A DNA stretch of 39,858 nt from Pirellulaceae bacterium (GCA_013002105.1 JABDKS010000435.1:1-39858), one strand, 5' to 3'; shown: positions 19,586 through 28,807, counted from the stretch's first letter. Notes: a model not told the origin generated them from the letters alone. Made by a program: numbers and translations.

Positions 19586-20000
19586 TCCTTACTGCAGGGC
19601 AGGCAAATCCGAAGACATCCATCGACTTTGCTTGCAGAGCAATCGGCAACCATTCGCGCGACGACCGAGCGCGCATGCAGTCAATCAATGCTACTGTCGT
19701 ACCGTTTCACCCAACGCGAACACCATTTTTGTGCTTGCAAGTAACGCAATCGCCGTACGCTTACCAACTCCCACCGCTTGCTTCCGCTGGACCCGGACCA
19801 CTCGTGCAAATCACGCGTGCGGATTAGCACGCACAACCACTTCTCTGATCGCATTCGCACAGGTATCGTTAAGTGGTTGAAGCATCTCTTTCCTGGCATG
19901 TCACCATTGGCATCATCTGCACGACCCGAGCCATCCCGCGATGAGCATCAGTCGATGTGCCTGTTTGCCGACCGACTCAAAACTGAATCCTTCACCGCCG
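19586..20000. other. Divergent promoter region of the hydrogenase operon and yaiI
   Basis: About 415 bp without a convincing gene. It must hold the hydrogenase promoter (leftward) and the yaiI promoter (rightward). Visible inverted repeats are GCGTGC-ggatta-GCACGC at 19815-19832 and a weaker TTGCT/AGCAA near 19629-19643. No Fnr box (TTGAT-N4-ATCAA) was found by eye. The plus-strand frame that extends yaiI upstream into this region is composition-poor and is not taken as coding. Confidence 0.5.
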
Positions 20001-20465
20001 ATGAAAATCTGGATTGACGCCGATGCCGCGCCGCGTGACGTAAAGGACATTGTGTTCCGCGCGGCGGTACGGCTAGACATCGAGACGATTTTGGTGGCCA
20101 ACCAACCGATCGCAAGCCCAGCCAATGCGCCGATGGTTTCGTCGGTGGTGGTTCGCGATGGCGCAAATGTCGCTGATCAATACATCGTCGCAAAATCACG
20201 AGCAGGCGACTTGGCAATTACGGCAGACATTCCACTGGCCGCCGAATTGGTCGACAAGGGTGTTCTAGTGATCGATCCGCGCGGTGATCAATACACCCTT
20301 GATAACATCCGGTCACGATTGGCCATGCGAGACTTCATGGATGAACTACGCGGATTCAGCGACACGGCCTCGACCACAGCAGCGTACGGCGAGAAAGACA
20401 AACGTGCATTCGCCTCCGCATTCGATCGATCACTTGCCAAATTGCTGAAACCAAAACGGGAGTAA
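20001..20465 (+). CDS. YaiI/YqxD family protein (UPF0178, DUF188)
   Basis: A 154-residue protein starting [21 protein letters not shown], the hallmark of the YaiI/YqxD family (usual length about 150). The conserved acidic N-terminus (DAD) and the later [19 protein letters not shown] and [10 protein letters not shown] segments suggest a PIN/NYN-like nuclease fold, but the biochemical function is not established. I chose the ATG at 20001. A longer frame from 19941 adds about 20 residues unlike the family. The stop is five bases before the next gene, so the two are probably co-transcribed. Confidence 0.93.
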   Translation: MKIWIDADAAPRDVKDIVFRAAVRLDIETILVANQPIASPANAPMVSSVVVRDGANVADQYIVAKSRAGDLAITADIPLAAELVDKGVLVIDPRGDQYTLDNIRSRLAMRDFMDELRGFSDTASTTAAYGEKDKRAFASAFDRSLAKLLKPKRE

Positions 20466-20470
20466 ACTAG

Positions 20471-20818
20471 ATGACGCGTCTTTTCGCGGGCACTCAATTC
20501 GATATTCCGCCGCGTTGCGACCGATGCGGCGAATTGGAACAGGACTGCCAGTGCGCTTCGCTACGGGACGAACCACAGCGGAAGCCACCGGAAAAGCAAT
20601 CCGCAAAAATTCGACTCGATCGCCGCAAGCATAAACGTCTAATCACCGTCGTGACCGGTCTCTCAGAACCGGATACCGACCTGCCCGATTTACTCTCTAA
20701 GTTAAAATCGGCATGCGGTGCGGGCGGCACAATTCAAGATGGACAGATGGAAATTCAAGGCGACCATGTTGATCGAGTCCGTGCGACACTGGGCGAGATC
20801 GGCTACCGCGTCCAATAG
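20471..20818 (+). CDS. SUI1/eIF1-like translation factor (YciH type)
   Basis: A 115-residue protein. The C-terminal two thirds match the SUI1 domain: LDRRKHKRLITVVTGL, then LPDLLSKLKSACGAGGTIQDG and IEIQGDH-like MEIQGDHVDRVRATLGEIGY. The N-terminus has four closely spaced cysteines (C-x2-C-x7-C-x-C, in RCDRCGELEQDCQCA), a possible zinc site found in bacterial YciH relatives. YciH in bacteria affects start-site fidelity; the role here is inferred. It follows the YaiI-like gene after five bases. Confidence 0.93.
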   Translation: MTRLFAGTQFDIPPRCDRCGELEQDCQCASLRDEPQRKPPEKQSAKIRLDRRKHKRLITVVTGLSEPDTDLPDLLSKLKSACGAGGTIQDGQMEIQGDHVDRVRATLGEIGYRVQ

Positions 20819-20898
20819 CTGGCAAAAATCGACCACCATGATGTGATGATTCGTTCAACTATTGCGCCCCAATTGCAACCAATGCGGGCCTTGCATGT

Positions 20899-22176
20899 AT
20901 GCCACAATCATTCACGCCCTCAGCACTTAGGCTTTCTCCAGAGAGTAAACTAAGCGTTTCGGCTGCTATCGAAAAAACCCACGAACCGCCGTCATTTATG
21001 AACCGCCGTCATAGCGTACAACACGACCGTCTACAGTGGATCGCGGGGCACACTGCGAAGCCAATGTTTTGGCTTTCGGTTGCGTTCCTGGTATGCGTCG
21101 CGTGCTTGGTGGTGCTGTGGTTTGACGTTCCCAATCTACAGGAGAATGTTTCCAAGGCGATTGACAGGTCGCCATCGAAAATCGTGGATTCCCTCGCGAC
21201 GACGACCGCCCCGACTCGGTTAGAAAAGCTCGTGATTGGATTGATGTGGGTCATCTGGCCGATCATCTTGATAGAGTCGATGATGCATTGGCTGACGCGA
21301 CCGTGGGACAGGGCTCACCGGAAATACCATGCGTTTGGACTCTTAATTTGCCTGTGCCCTCCCTTGCGTATGGGCGCACGAATTCCCGAAATGGGCGGAC
21401 GACTGTGGTTCCCTGGGCTGGGCTGGCGACGCGGCGACAAACGGTTGCGCCGACGACTCGAACGCAAGTTCAGCGTTCCGATGATCGTGATCGCATTGAT
21501 GATCATGCCGATTTTGATCGTCGAATTCTTTTTGAAAGACCAAGTGGGTCAATACACTTGGCTGCGATTGGCCCTTCATTTTGGCACAGGAGTCATTTGG
21601 TTCGCGTTTGCTACCGAATTCATTTTGATGGTGTCGGTTGCCGACAAAAAACTGGCGTATTGCAAAAAACACTGGGTCGACCTTGCCATTATTCTGCTGC
21701 CGCTGTTTTCGTTCCTGCGATCCATGCGTGCATTGCGAGCAACACGACTGGCCCATGTGATGCGAATTCCGCAAGTCAGTAAGCTTGCGCGAGTCTACCG
21801 CCTGCGCGGCACGTCACTGAAAGCTGTTCAAGCATTGATACTGCTGGATGTCTTCCAACGTTGGACGCATCGTAATCCCGAAAAAGCGATCACGCGTTTG
21901 AGACGACAACTCCTGGATTTGGAAACGGAAGCGAGGCGTCTGCGACGTCGGATCTCGCGACTTGAACGGAAGGCTCAAGAACGGAAGGCCCAAAAACAAA
22001 CAGCCCAAAAACGAAATGCCCAGGAGCAAGAGAATATCGATGGCACTGATCCGGCACTCGCGTCCGAGTCCATCGGTGAATCGAGCGACGGATCGGCTAT
22101 CCCGAATGATCACTCGCAATGTGATCATTCGATCGACGATGGCTCACGAGATTCAATTAAATCCATCGCACGATAA
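20899..22176 (+). CDS. Pore-less voltage-sensor-like membrane protein with coiled-coil tail
   Basis: A 425-residue membrane protein. Two helices (about 56-75 and 109-131) and a basic loop precede a four-helix unit. S1 is about 191-212, S2 about 227-247 (with Glu240) and S3 about 258-272 (with Asp261 in HWVDLAIILLP). S4 has a basic residue at nearly every third position: R274, R277, R280, R283, H286, R289, Q292, K295, R298, R301. Glu in S2, Asp in S3 and regular S4 arginines define voltage-sensor domains. No S5-pore-S6 or TxGYG-like filter follows. Instead there is a short hydrophobic stretch and a long basic coiled coil (about 325-380) with five-residue RKAQE-like repeats. Sensor plus coiled coil without a pore resembles Hv1 proton channels or degenerate Ion_trans proteins. 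An alternative start is Met34 (20998). Confidence 0.75.
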   Translation: MPQSFTPSALRLSPESKLSVSAAIEKTHEPPSFMNRRHSVQHDRLQWIAGHTAKPMFWLSVAFLVCVACLVVLWFDVPNLQENVSKAIDRSPSKIVDSLATTTAPTRLEKLVIGLMWVIWPIILIESMMHWLTRPWDRAHRKYHAFGLLICLCPPLRMGARIPEMGGRLWFPGLGWRRGDKRLRRRLERKFSVPMIVIALMIMPILIVEFFLKDQVGQYTWLRLALHFGTGVIWFAFATEFILMVSVADKKLAYCKKHWVDLAIILLPLFSFLRSMRALRATRLAHVMRIPQVSKLARVYRLRGTSLKAVQALILLDVFQRWTHRNPEKAITRLRRQLLDLETEARRLRRRISRLERKAQERKAQKQTAQKRNAQEQENIDGTDPALASESIGESSDGSAIPNDHSQCDHSIDDGSRDSIKSIAR

Positions 22177-22665
22177 ACCTATCGCACTCTATCTACCGTT
22201 CGCAAAATAAGGATCGAAAGGGAGCGTCAGGGCCTCTCATTTCTTCTTCGACGAATCGAGCGGATTGGATTACCCAGGATCGTTCGAGCTCCATCACGCA
22301 ATCTGGGTGATTTCCACGTGCTGGATGAATGTTGCGAAATTAATTGCGCAGACAGGCCGCGGGCGCAAGTCCCGAGACGCTTTCATCTAAACTAGTGTCG
22401 TCCTGCTTTCACGATCCGCCGAGGACTTGACCTGTAGTATTTTTATCGTGGATGTCGGTTTGCCTTGGACAAAGACCTTTTCCGGGAACGTTCCACCAGG
22501 ACCGGCCCCGGCCTGCACGAAACCTTAAAATGCTCTCGTGTTCTGCCAAATCAGATTGGACGGGTAGTCCGATCGTCGAGTGCTGTGCTCACACGCGGCA
22601 TAACCTATGGCGGTACGTGCAACCACGATCCTCAATTTATCAATTCAAGGTAGACAGAGTTCTGA
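22177..22665. other. Intergenic region with degraded repeat copy
   Basis: About 489 bp between the voltage-sensor-like gene and the sulfatase region. ATTACCCAG (22269-22277) pairs with CTGGGTGAT (22303-22311) with one wobble. The diverged repeat is listed separately at 22461-22530. Short open frames at 22452-22820 are not convincing. It probably contains the promoter of the sulfatase at 22666. Confidence 0.5.
22461..22530. repeat. Diverged copy of the 3908-3961 palindromic element
   Basis: Bases 22487-22530 align with 3931-3973 (spacer, second arm and flank). Both share AACGT, then CCAGGAC, GGCCT and GAAACCT in the same order, with roughly eight to nine substitutions over 43 positions. The first arm is much more degraded (TGCCTTGGAC at 22461). 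The palindrome is therefore broken here. Shared flanking sequence beyond the arm supports common descent. Confidence 0.65.
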
Positions 22666-24156
22666 ATGCCCCCCAAACGCTGGACGATCACCAACATGGA
22701 CTCACGAGCAAAGCGGACGACGATTCTCTCTTTCGTTGTCGGCATGACTATTTTTGTTACCATGCGAAGCGACGCTCAAGGAAATACGGAACCGCCGAAT
22801 ATCGTCGTGATTTTGGTTGACGATATGGGTTATGGCGATCCACAGTGCTTCAATTCGAAATCAAAAATACCGACGCCCCACATTGATTCCCTCGCACGCG
22901 ACGGAATGCGTTTTACCGACGCGCATGCCCCCGGGCCGCTGTGCCACATGTCCCGTTACGGATTGATGACGGGCCGCTATCCCTTTCGCACCGACGTATC
23001 ACGATGGAATAAACATCCTTTGATCCAAACGGGGCAAACCACGATCGCCTCGTTGCTCCAGACAGACGGCTACCGCACGGCGATGGTCGGAAAATGGCAC
23101 CTGGGATTCGAAGAGGACGGATATGACAAACCGTTGCCAGGTGGACCGGTCGATTGCGGATTCGATTCGTTTTTTGGCATCCGTGCATCGACCGACATCC
23201 CGCCCTATTTTTTTATTCGCGGCAACCAAGCGGTCGACCCGCCGACCGATCGCATCGGCGATCGCAAAACAGAGGGGTGGTCACCGATCCAAGGCGAGTT
23301 TTGGCGGGCAGGTGGCATAGCGCCCAATTTAAAACTAAAAAATGTCCTACCGCGTTTTACCGACGAAGCGATCGGTGTGATCAACGACCATGCCAAAGCA
23401 TCAGCCCCACAACCGCTACTGTTATACTTAGCCTATCCGGCTCCCCATACGCCCTGGCTACCGTCAGCGGAGTTCCAAGGCAAGAGTGGTGCCAGCATGT
23501 ACGGCGACTTCGTGATGATGGTGGACCACATGATCGGTCGTGTCCTGTCCGCACTACATGACGCTCAACTGGACGACAATACACTAGTGATCTTTTCGTC
23601 TGACAACGGTCCCGTCTGGTACGAGCAGGACGTCGAACGTTTTGACCATGATTCCTCCGGCGGCTTGCGTGGCATGAAAGCTGACGCGTGGGAGTGCGGA
23701 CATCGAATGCCGCTGATCGCTCGTTGGCCGGAGCGTGTCAAACCAGGCACCGTCAGCAACCAAACGATCTGTTTTACCGATTTTTTAGCAACGTTTGCCG
23801 ACATCATCGATGTCGATTTGCCGGAGCAGGCCGGACCAGATAGCTTCAGTTTTTTGCCAGTACTGACCGGCGAACAACCCGCCGATCAACCATTCCGTCC
23901 CCATTTAGTCGTCCGGTCAGGCGGACCACTGATGACCATTCGCGAGGGCGATTGGAAACTGATCAATGGACTCGGATCCGGCGGTTTCTCGCAGCCCAAA
24001 AAACGCAAACCACTTCCAGGCGAACCACCGGGGCAACTCTACAATCTGAGCGACGACTTGGGCGAAACAAAAAACCTATACAAAGAGCACCCCGAAATCG
24101 TTGAGCGGCTGACAAATAGACTCAATCAAATCCAGTCAGCCGGCCGTAGTCGTTAG
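22666..24156 (+). CDS. Secreted sulfatase with non-canonical CHMSR motif
   Basis: A 496-residue type I sulfatase (S1 family) with an N-terminal signal sequence. Met11 (22696) is an alternative start that gives a more usual signal peptide. The metal-binding start IVVILVDDMGYGD and GKWHLGFEEDGY are typical, as are PHTPWLPS and FSSDNGPVWYE. The nucleophile site reads GPLC93-H-M-S-R97-YGLMTGRYPFR. The Pro of the formylglycine signature C-x-P-S-R is replaced by Met. C93 and R97 are kept, so conversion may still occur, but the site is unusual. It stands first in a run of secreted catabolic genes. The substrate is not predictable from sequence. Confidence 0.92.
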   Translation: MPPKRWTITNMDSRAKRTTILSFVVGMTIFVTMRSDAQGNTEPPNIVVILVDDMGYGDPQCFNSKSKIPTPHIDSLARDGMRFTDAHAPGPLCHMSRYGLMTGRYPFRTDVSRWNKHPLIQTGQTTIASLLQTDGYRTAMVGKWHLGFEEDGYDKPLPGGPVDCGFDSFFGIRASTDIPPYFFIRGNQAVDPPTDRIGDRKTEGWSPIQGEFWRAGGIAPNLKLKNVLPRFTDEAIGVINDHAKASAPQPLLLYLAYPAPHTPWLPSAEFQGKSGASMYGDFVMMVDHMIGRVLSALHDAQLDDNTLVIFSSDNGPVWYEQDVERFDHDSSGGLRGMKADAWECGHRMPLIARWPERVKPGTVSNQTICFTDFLATFADIIDVDLPEQAGPDSFSFLPVLTGEQPADQPFRPHLVVRSGGPLMTIREGDWKLINGLGSGGFSQPKKRKPLPGEPPGQLYNLSDDLGETKNLYKEHPEIVERLTNRLNQIQSAGRSR

Positions 24157-24175
24157 TCGACCCGACTGACTACGG
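24144..24175. terminator. Stem-loop overlapping the sulfatase stop codon
   Basis: CCGTA (24144-24148) pairs with TACGG (24171-24175), and GTTAGTCG (24152-24159) pairs with CGACTGAC (24163-24170, one G-T), with loop ACC and a three-base bulge. The stem includes the TAG stop. No T-run follows, so it may be a transcript-stabilising or attenuating hairpin between the two sulfatase genes and not a Rho-independent terminator. Confidence 0.45.
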
Positions 24176-24229
24176 TTCACCGATCATGCATTCTTTCTTC
24201 TGACCCAACTACGAACCCAAACCCTGACC

Positions 24230-25705
24230 ATGAATCCGCTTCTTCGTATCGGGCTAACCTGCCTAGCCTATTCCCTCTTGACGACCGTCGGTTTTGCCAA
24301 ATCGCCCAACATCGTTTTCATCTTGGTAGACGATCTTGGGTTCATGGACATCGGCGGTAACAACCCCGACACGTTTTACGAGACCCCCAACGTCGATCGA
24401 CTAGCGGCCACCGGCATGCGGTTTACGAATGGCTATGCGGCCAATCCTGTCTGTTCGCCGACGCGTTACAGCATCATGACGGGAAAGTGGCCGTCTCGCG
24501 TTAAAGCCACTAACTTCTTTGCCGGAAAACGGGCCGGACGGTTTCTTCCAGGCAATCTGCACGACAGGATGGACTTGCAGGAGACCACACTCGCCGAAGC
24601 ACTCAAAGCAAAACACTACCGAACGTTCTTCGCCGGCAAGTGGCATCTCGGTCCGTCGGAGGAGTTCTGGCCAACCAAGCAAGGTTTTGACGTTAACAAA
24701 GGCGGCCACCGGGCTGGTGGTCCATTCAAAGCCGGCAAGTACTTTGTGCCCTACGCCAATCCGCGATTGGACGATGGTCCCGCCGGAGAACATCTCACCG
24801 ATCGATTGGCAACTGAAACCGCTCAGTTCATCACCGAGAACCAAGACCAGCCGTTCCTCGCGTACCTGTCGTTCTATACGGTCCATACTCCATTGATGGC
24901 ACCCAACGACCTTGTCAAAAAATATAAACGCAAGGCGACGAAACTTGGGCTGACCGATCAACCGGCGTTCGAACCCGAGGAGCAAGTCTGGCCGGGCGCG
25001 AAATCGCGACAGGTTCGTAGCCTGCAATCACATGCTGTCTATGCCGCCATGGTCGAGTCGATGGACCGCGCCGTCGGAAAGGTACTCGACACGCTCGACG
25101 ATCTCTCTCTGACCGATGACACCATCGTTTGCTTCACCAGCGACAACGGCGGCTTGTCTACCTCCGAAGGATCCCCGACCAGCAACTTGCCGCTGCGAGG
25201 TGGCAAGGGCTGGTTGTACGAAGGAGGCATTCGCGAAGCCTTTATTATTCGTGCCCCGGGTGTCACCAAGCCCAACACGACTTGCGATACGCCGGTCATG
25301 AGCACCGACTTTTTTCCAACGTTGCTGCAGATAGCCGATGTTCCGCACGGTTCGGTAGATGGTGCCAGCTTGGTTCCGCTGCTGGAGGGTCGTGATTCGA
25401 TCGAGCGTGAAGCACTGTACTGGCACTATCCACACTACAGCAATCAAGGTGGATTTCCCGGCGGCGCCATTCGTATTGGCGATTGGAAACTGATCGAGCG
25501 GTTCGAGGATGGTCGGGTTCATCTTTACCACCTTGGCGACGACATTGGCGAGCGCAACGACGTGCAGGCCGATCATCCCGATCGCGTCAAATCGATGCGG
25601 ACGAAGTTGCATTCATGGTACGCGAGCGTCGATGCCGAATTTCTTTACGCGAAACCAGGTGGGCCGGAACCCTGGCGTCCAATTTCACCCCACCCAGCAC
25701 GTTAA
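24230..25705 (+). CDS. Secreted sulfatase, canonical CSPTR motif
   Basis: A 491-residue arylsulfatase-family hydrolase with a clear signal peptide (MNPLLRIGLTCLAYSLLTTV, cleavage near FAKS). The nucleophile motif C75-S-P-T-R79 in NPVCSPTRYSIMTGKWPSR is canonical for formylglycine formation. Metal and substrate-site elements are FILVDDLGFMDIGGNNP, GKWHLG, VHTPLMAP and TSDNGGLSTSEG. It follows the preceding sulfatase by 73 bp on the same strand and is probably co-expressed. No formylglycine-generating enzyme or anSME is in the window, so maturation must come from elsewhere in the genome. The polysaccharide or ester target is unknown. Confidence 0.95.
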   Translation: MNPLLRIGLTCLAYSLLTTVGFAKSPNIVFILVDDLGFMDIGGNNPDTFYETPNVDRLAATGMRFTNGYAANPVCSPTRYSIMTGKWPSRVKATNFFAGKRAGRFLPGNLHDRMDLQETTLAEALKAKHYRTFFAGKWHLGPSEEFWPTKQGFDVNKGGHRAGGPFKAGKYFVPYANPRLDDGPAGEHLTDRLATETAQFITENQDQPFLAYLSFYTVHTPLMAPNDLVKKYKRKATKLGLTDQPAFEPEEQVWPGAKSRQVRSLQSHAVYAAMVESMDRAVGKVLDTLDDLSLTDDTIVCFTSDNGGLSTSEGSPTSNLPLRGGKGWLYEGGIREAFIIRAPGVTKPNTTCDTPVMSTDFFPTLLQIADVPHGSVDGASLVPLLEGRDSIEREALYWHYPHYSNQGGFPGGAIRIGDWKLIERFEDGRVHLYHLGDDIGERNDVQADHPDRVKSMRTKLHSWYASVDAEFLYAKPGGPEPWRPISPHPAR

Positions 25706-25835
25706 CTCCACCCTGCACGTTGATCGGGCTCGGACAACAAGAACCGCGTTGGACTTCGGACGTACTTGATGTTTTCGGGCGAAATCAACTGCGGCCGGTC
25801 GCTCCCATTGGCGGCAATTTGCCAATCGCTCTAAT

Positions 25836-27458
25836 ATGAAAGGATCATTTGCCACTTGTTTCCAACGAAATTCATTTATGCACAAACCATTCGCCAGGCA
25901 GGTGTTCGACGCAGCCCGGTCGGCATCGATCACACTCGCCACGTTGGTGACGCTCGTTTGTTTCGGGTGTAATAAGCCGATCCCACCGCGTACACCTGAG
26001 GACGAACTGGCCACGTCTGACACGATCCATTCAAAAGCGATCGATTCGGAGGCGATTGCTGCGCCGACCAGCACCCAGGCCATCACGTCTTTCTGCGCCG
26101 ATTGCCATTTATTGCCCTCCTCCCAAAGCTTTGGCAAAGAGCGCTGGCACGAGGAGGTTGCTCAGGGTTTTCGCCTCTATGCAAAATCGGGTCGCGAGGA
26201 TTTGGTGAAGCCCGACTTTGAAGCCACCCTGGCGTTCTTTCGCAATGATGCTCCGGATCAATTGACGTTCCCAAAACACGAGAGTGTGAAAGACAAACTG
26301 TTTGTGCGAAATGAGATTCCGTGGAAAGAATCCGAAAAGCCGGTTCAGATTTCGCACACGCGGATCATGTCCCCGACCGAAGCGCCACCCGTTTTGACGA
26401 TCGCGGACATGTGGACCGGTGCACTTTTCGGCGTGAATGTCCAATCAGATTCCATCCAGACCAGTGTATTGACCGGCGTCTCGCATCCCGCCAGTTTCGC
26501 GGCGACCGATTTAGATGGCGACGAGATCCAAGACTACGTCGTTGCCGACCTGGGCACCTTCAACCCAGAAAACTCCAACCAGGCGAGCGTCTGGTTTCTG
26601 CAGGGAACCGAATCAGGAGAATTTAAGCGACGTCCCATTCGACTGGGACTCTCGCGCGTCGCGGGAATCGAAGCGTTCGACCATGACGATGATGGCGACA
26701 TGGATTTGGTGATCTCCGATTTCGGCAGGTATTTTGTGGGATCGATTTACTTGGCAACCAACCAGGGAAATAAACAGGGTGTTCCGCAATTTGATTGGGA
26801 AGTACTTGATAGCCGACCCGGCGCGATTGAAACGCCCATTGTAGACATGAACAACGACGGAAAATTGGACATCGTGGCCTTGGTGTCTCAGCACTACGAG
26901 ACCGTCGAGGTCCACTTGAATTTGGGCGACGGAAAATTTGAAACCAAGTTGATCTATCAAGCGGACGATCCCTCTTACGGCTCCAGTGGAATCGAAGTCG
27001 CTGACATGGACAACGACGGGGACTTAGACGTCGTCTATACCAACGGCGATACGTTCGACGACACGCTGGCCAAACCGTATCACGCCGTGCGTTGGCTCGA
27101 GAATCAGGGCAAGTACCCATTCAAGCAACACTCGATCACTTCGCTGCCAGGCGTTTACTGTGCCGTAACCGGCGACATCGATCTGGACGGTGACCTAGAT
27201 ATCGCTGCAGTATCGCTTTTGGACCCTTCCGAAGTCGGCAAACAACCTGCCGGAACGTTCGATGGAGTCATCTGGTTGGAACAAACTCAAGCGGGCACGT
27301 TCCAACGCCACGATATTTTGACTGACGAATGCAGCGCGGCGACTTGCCGACTGATCGATTGGGACCAAGACGGTGACTTGGACCTGTTTGTCCCGCCCTA
27401 TCAGTTTGATCGAAATGCGACCGATCGATTGGTTGTCTATCTGAACCAGACGAAGTAG
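25836..27458 (+). CDS. Exported FG-GAP/VCBS repeat protein with c-type haem motif
   Basis: A 540-residue exported protein. The N-terminus has a hydrophobic segment (ITLATLVTLVCFGC) ending in a cysteine that could be a lipoprotein site (C45), although the lipobox is imperfect. A c-type haem attachment motif C87-A-D-C90-H91 follows in a short domain (to about residue 135). The C-terminal two thirds hold six or more FG-GAP calcium-loop repeats: DLDGDEIQDYVVAD, DHDDDGDMDLVISD, DMNNDGKLDIVAL, DMDNDGDLDVVYT, DIDLDGDLDIAAV and DWDQDGDLDLFVP. Met15 (25878) is an alternative start. The next gene, a TPR protein, begins two bases after the stop, so the two are likely partners. Confidence 0.9.
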   Translation: MKGSFATCFQRNSFMHKPFARQVFDAARSASITLATLVTLVCFGCNKPIPPRTPEDELATSDTIHSKAIDSEAIAAPTSTQAITSFCADCHLLPSSQSFGKERWHEEVAQGFRLYAKSGREDLVKPDFEATLAFFRNDAPDQLTFPKHESVKDKLFVRNEIPWKESEKPVQISHTRIMSPTEAPPVLTIADMWTGALFGVNVQSDSIQTSVLTGVSHPASFAATDLDGDEIQDYVVADLGTFNPENSNQASVWFLQGTESGEFKRRPIRLGLSRVAGIEAFDHDDDGDMDLVISDFGRYFVGSIYLATNQGNKQGVPQFDWEVLDSRPGAIETPIVDMNNDGKLDIVALVSQHYETVEVHLNLGDGKFETKLIYQADDPSYGSSGIEVADMDNDGDLDVVYTNGDTFDDTLAKPYHAVRWLENQGKYPFKQHSITSLPGVYCAVTGDIDLDGDLDIAAVSLLDPSEVGKQPAGTFDGVIWLEQTQAGTFQRHDILTDECSAATCRLIDWDQDGDLDLFVPPYQFDRNATDRLVVYLNQTK

Positions 27459-27460
27459 TG

Positions 27461-28807
27461 ATGAACGACAACCCATCAACAGACGATTCGCCGATTGAGT
27501 CGGCCGATCGCTCGGCAAGCAAATCGACCAACACGGCAACCAAACGATCGGGTCTGATCGTCGCCGCAATATTCGCGGTCGCGGCGCTGGCGGTGGTCGT
27601 CTATCTAAATGCGAAATCGACCTTTTCCATGCGATGGCTGGATCGAGCCAACGTCGCAATCGAGTCACGTCAACTAGATCTTGCCGACCAGTACCTGGAT
27701 AACGCACATCAGTGGAGCAACCGCTCGGGTAAAGTGAGCCTGTTACGCGCCCGCGTCGCTCGATTAAAAAACGATCCCGCCAACGCACGCCGATTTTTGA
27801 CCAAGGCACGTGATGAAGGCGCAGACCGCCAGACGCTGGAACACGAAGAAACGTTGATCAAAGCACAAACGGGACGTGCTCGAATCCTGATCGACCAAAT
27901 CGAATCGCTGATTAATCAATCCGGCGAAGGAGCACCGTACGTTCTGGAGGCGTTCGCATTGGGATTCGCGAGCGACCGCGACTATCCCGCTGCATTGGAC
28001 ATCGTCGATCGTTGGCTCGCGGTGGAACCCGAATCGGCGATGGCGCATTATCGTAAAGGCACGTTTCTACAACAGACCAGTAGAAACGAAGAAGCCAAAA
28101 AGAGCCTTGCTCGGGCCGTTGAATTGAATCCGCAGTTGACCGAAGCCCACTTTGCGCTCGCCCGAGTCGCCTTCGCACTGCAAGATGACGCACTCGCGCT
28201 CAAGCACTATCGCGTGGTCGTTGCGGCGAATCCGGACAACTTTGCCGCGCGAATGGCCAAAGCGAATTTGCTCTTGGCGATGCGCAAGTACGACGAAGCG
28301 ATCGAAGAATTCAATTGGATTTTGGAACGTGACAGCGACAATTTTTCGGCACAATTCAATCTTGCATCCCACTATGCACGGCACGGTGAACCGCAGAAAA
28401 CCATCGACCTATTAGCGGACTGGAATCGAAAACTTCCTGATGATGTCGCATTGAACTACCTGCTGGCCAATGCACACCAACAGCTTGGTGACGACCAGTT
28501 GTCAGAGTCATTTTTGCAACGGCATTTGGAGGGTCGCAAAGCTCTCGATCGGCTCGACACGTTAACCGGACAGGCCAATTCGAACCTGACGGATTTTGAA
28601 TTGCGAAAACATCTTGGGCTCGGCTACTTGCAGTACCAATGGGATTCCGCCCAAGTTTGGCTTACCCAAGCAAACGCCATGCGACCCTACGACGTCGATG
28701 TGCTGCGCGGGCTGGCCACCTATTGGCAGATCAACGGCAATGAAGAATTTGCCAAGCGGTATCTCGAATCCGCCGAGCGACTGCAATCATCGTCACCGGG
28801 AAACTGA
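27461..28807 (+). CDS. TPR repeat protein with N-terminal membrane anchor
   Basis: A 448-residue protein with a polar N-terminus, one membrane helix (LIVAAIFAVAALAVVVYL, about residues 31-48) and a long TPR array: paired helices such as LDLADQYLDNAHQWSNRSG, AHYRKGTFLQQTSRNEEAKKSLARAVELNP, AHFALARVAFALQDDALALKHYR and AKANLLLAMRKYDEAIEEFNWILERD. The ATG at 27461 lies two bases after the FG-GAP stop; a GTG three bases earlier is possible. The TPR part is probably on the periplasmic side. FG-GAP/TPR pairs recur in planctomycetes but their joint function is unknown. Confidence 0.9.
   Translation: MNDNPSTDDSPIESADRSASKSTNTATKRSGLIVAAIFAVAALAVVVYLNAKSTFSMRWLDRANVAIESRQLDLADQYLDNAHQWSNRSGKVSLLRARVARLKNDPANARRFLTKARDEGADRQTLEHEETLIKAQTGRARILIDQIESLINQSGEGAPYVLEAFALGFASDRDYPAALDIVDRWLAVEPESAMAHYRKGTFLQQTSRNEEAKKSLARAVELNPQLTEAHFALARVAFALQDDALALKHYRVVVAANPDNFAARMAKANLLLAMRKYDEAIEEFNWILERDSDNFSAQFNLASHYARHGEPQKTIDLLADWNRKLPDDVALNYLLANAHQQLGDDQLSESFLQRHLEGRKALDRLDTLTGQANSNLTDFELRKHLGLGYLQYQWDSAQVWLTQANAMRPYDVDVLRGLATYWQINGNEEFAKRYLESAERLQSSSPGN

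Noticed and set aside
19815..19832. Fnr/Crp operator upstream of the hydrogenase operon
   Set aside because: GCGTGC/GCACGC is a palindrome but does not match Fnr (TTGAT-N4-ATCAA) or Crp (TGTGA-N6-TCACA) consensus; kept only as an unexplained inverted repeat.
21961..22030. CRISPR or DNA-level tandem repeat in the coiled-coil tail
   Set aside because: The 15-bp periodicity reflects the five-residue RKAQE-like protein repeat inside an open frame, without spacers.
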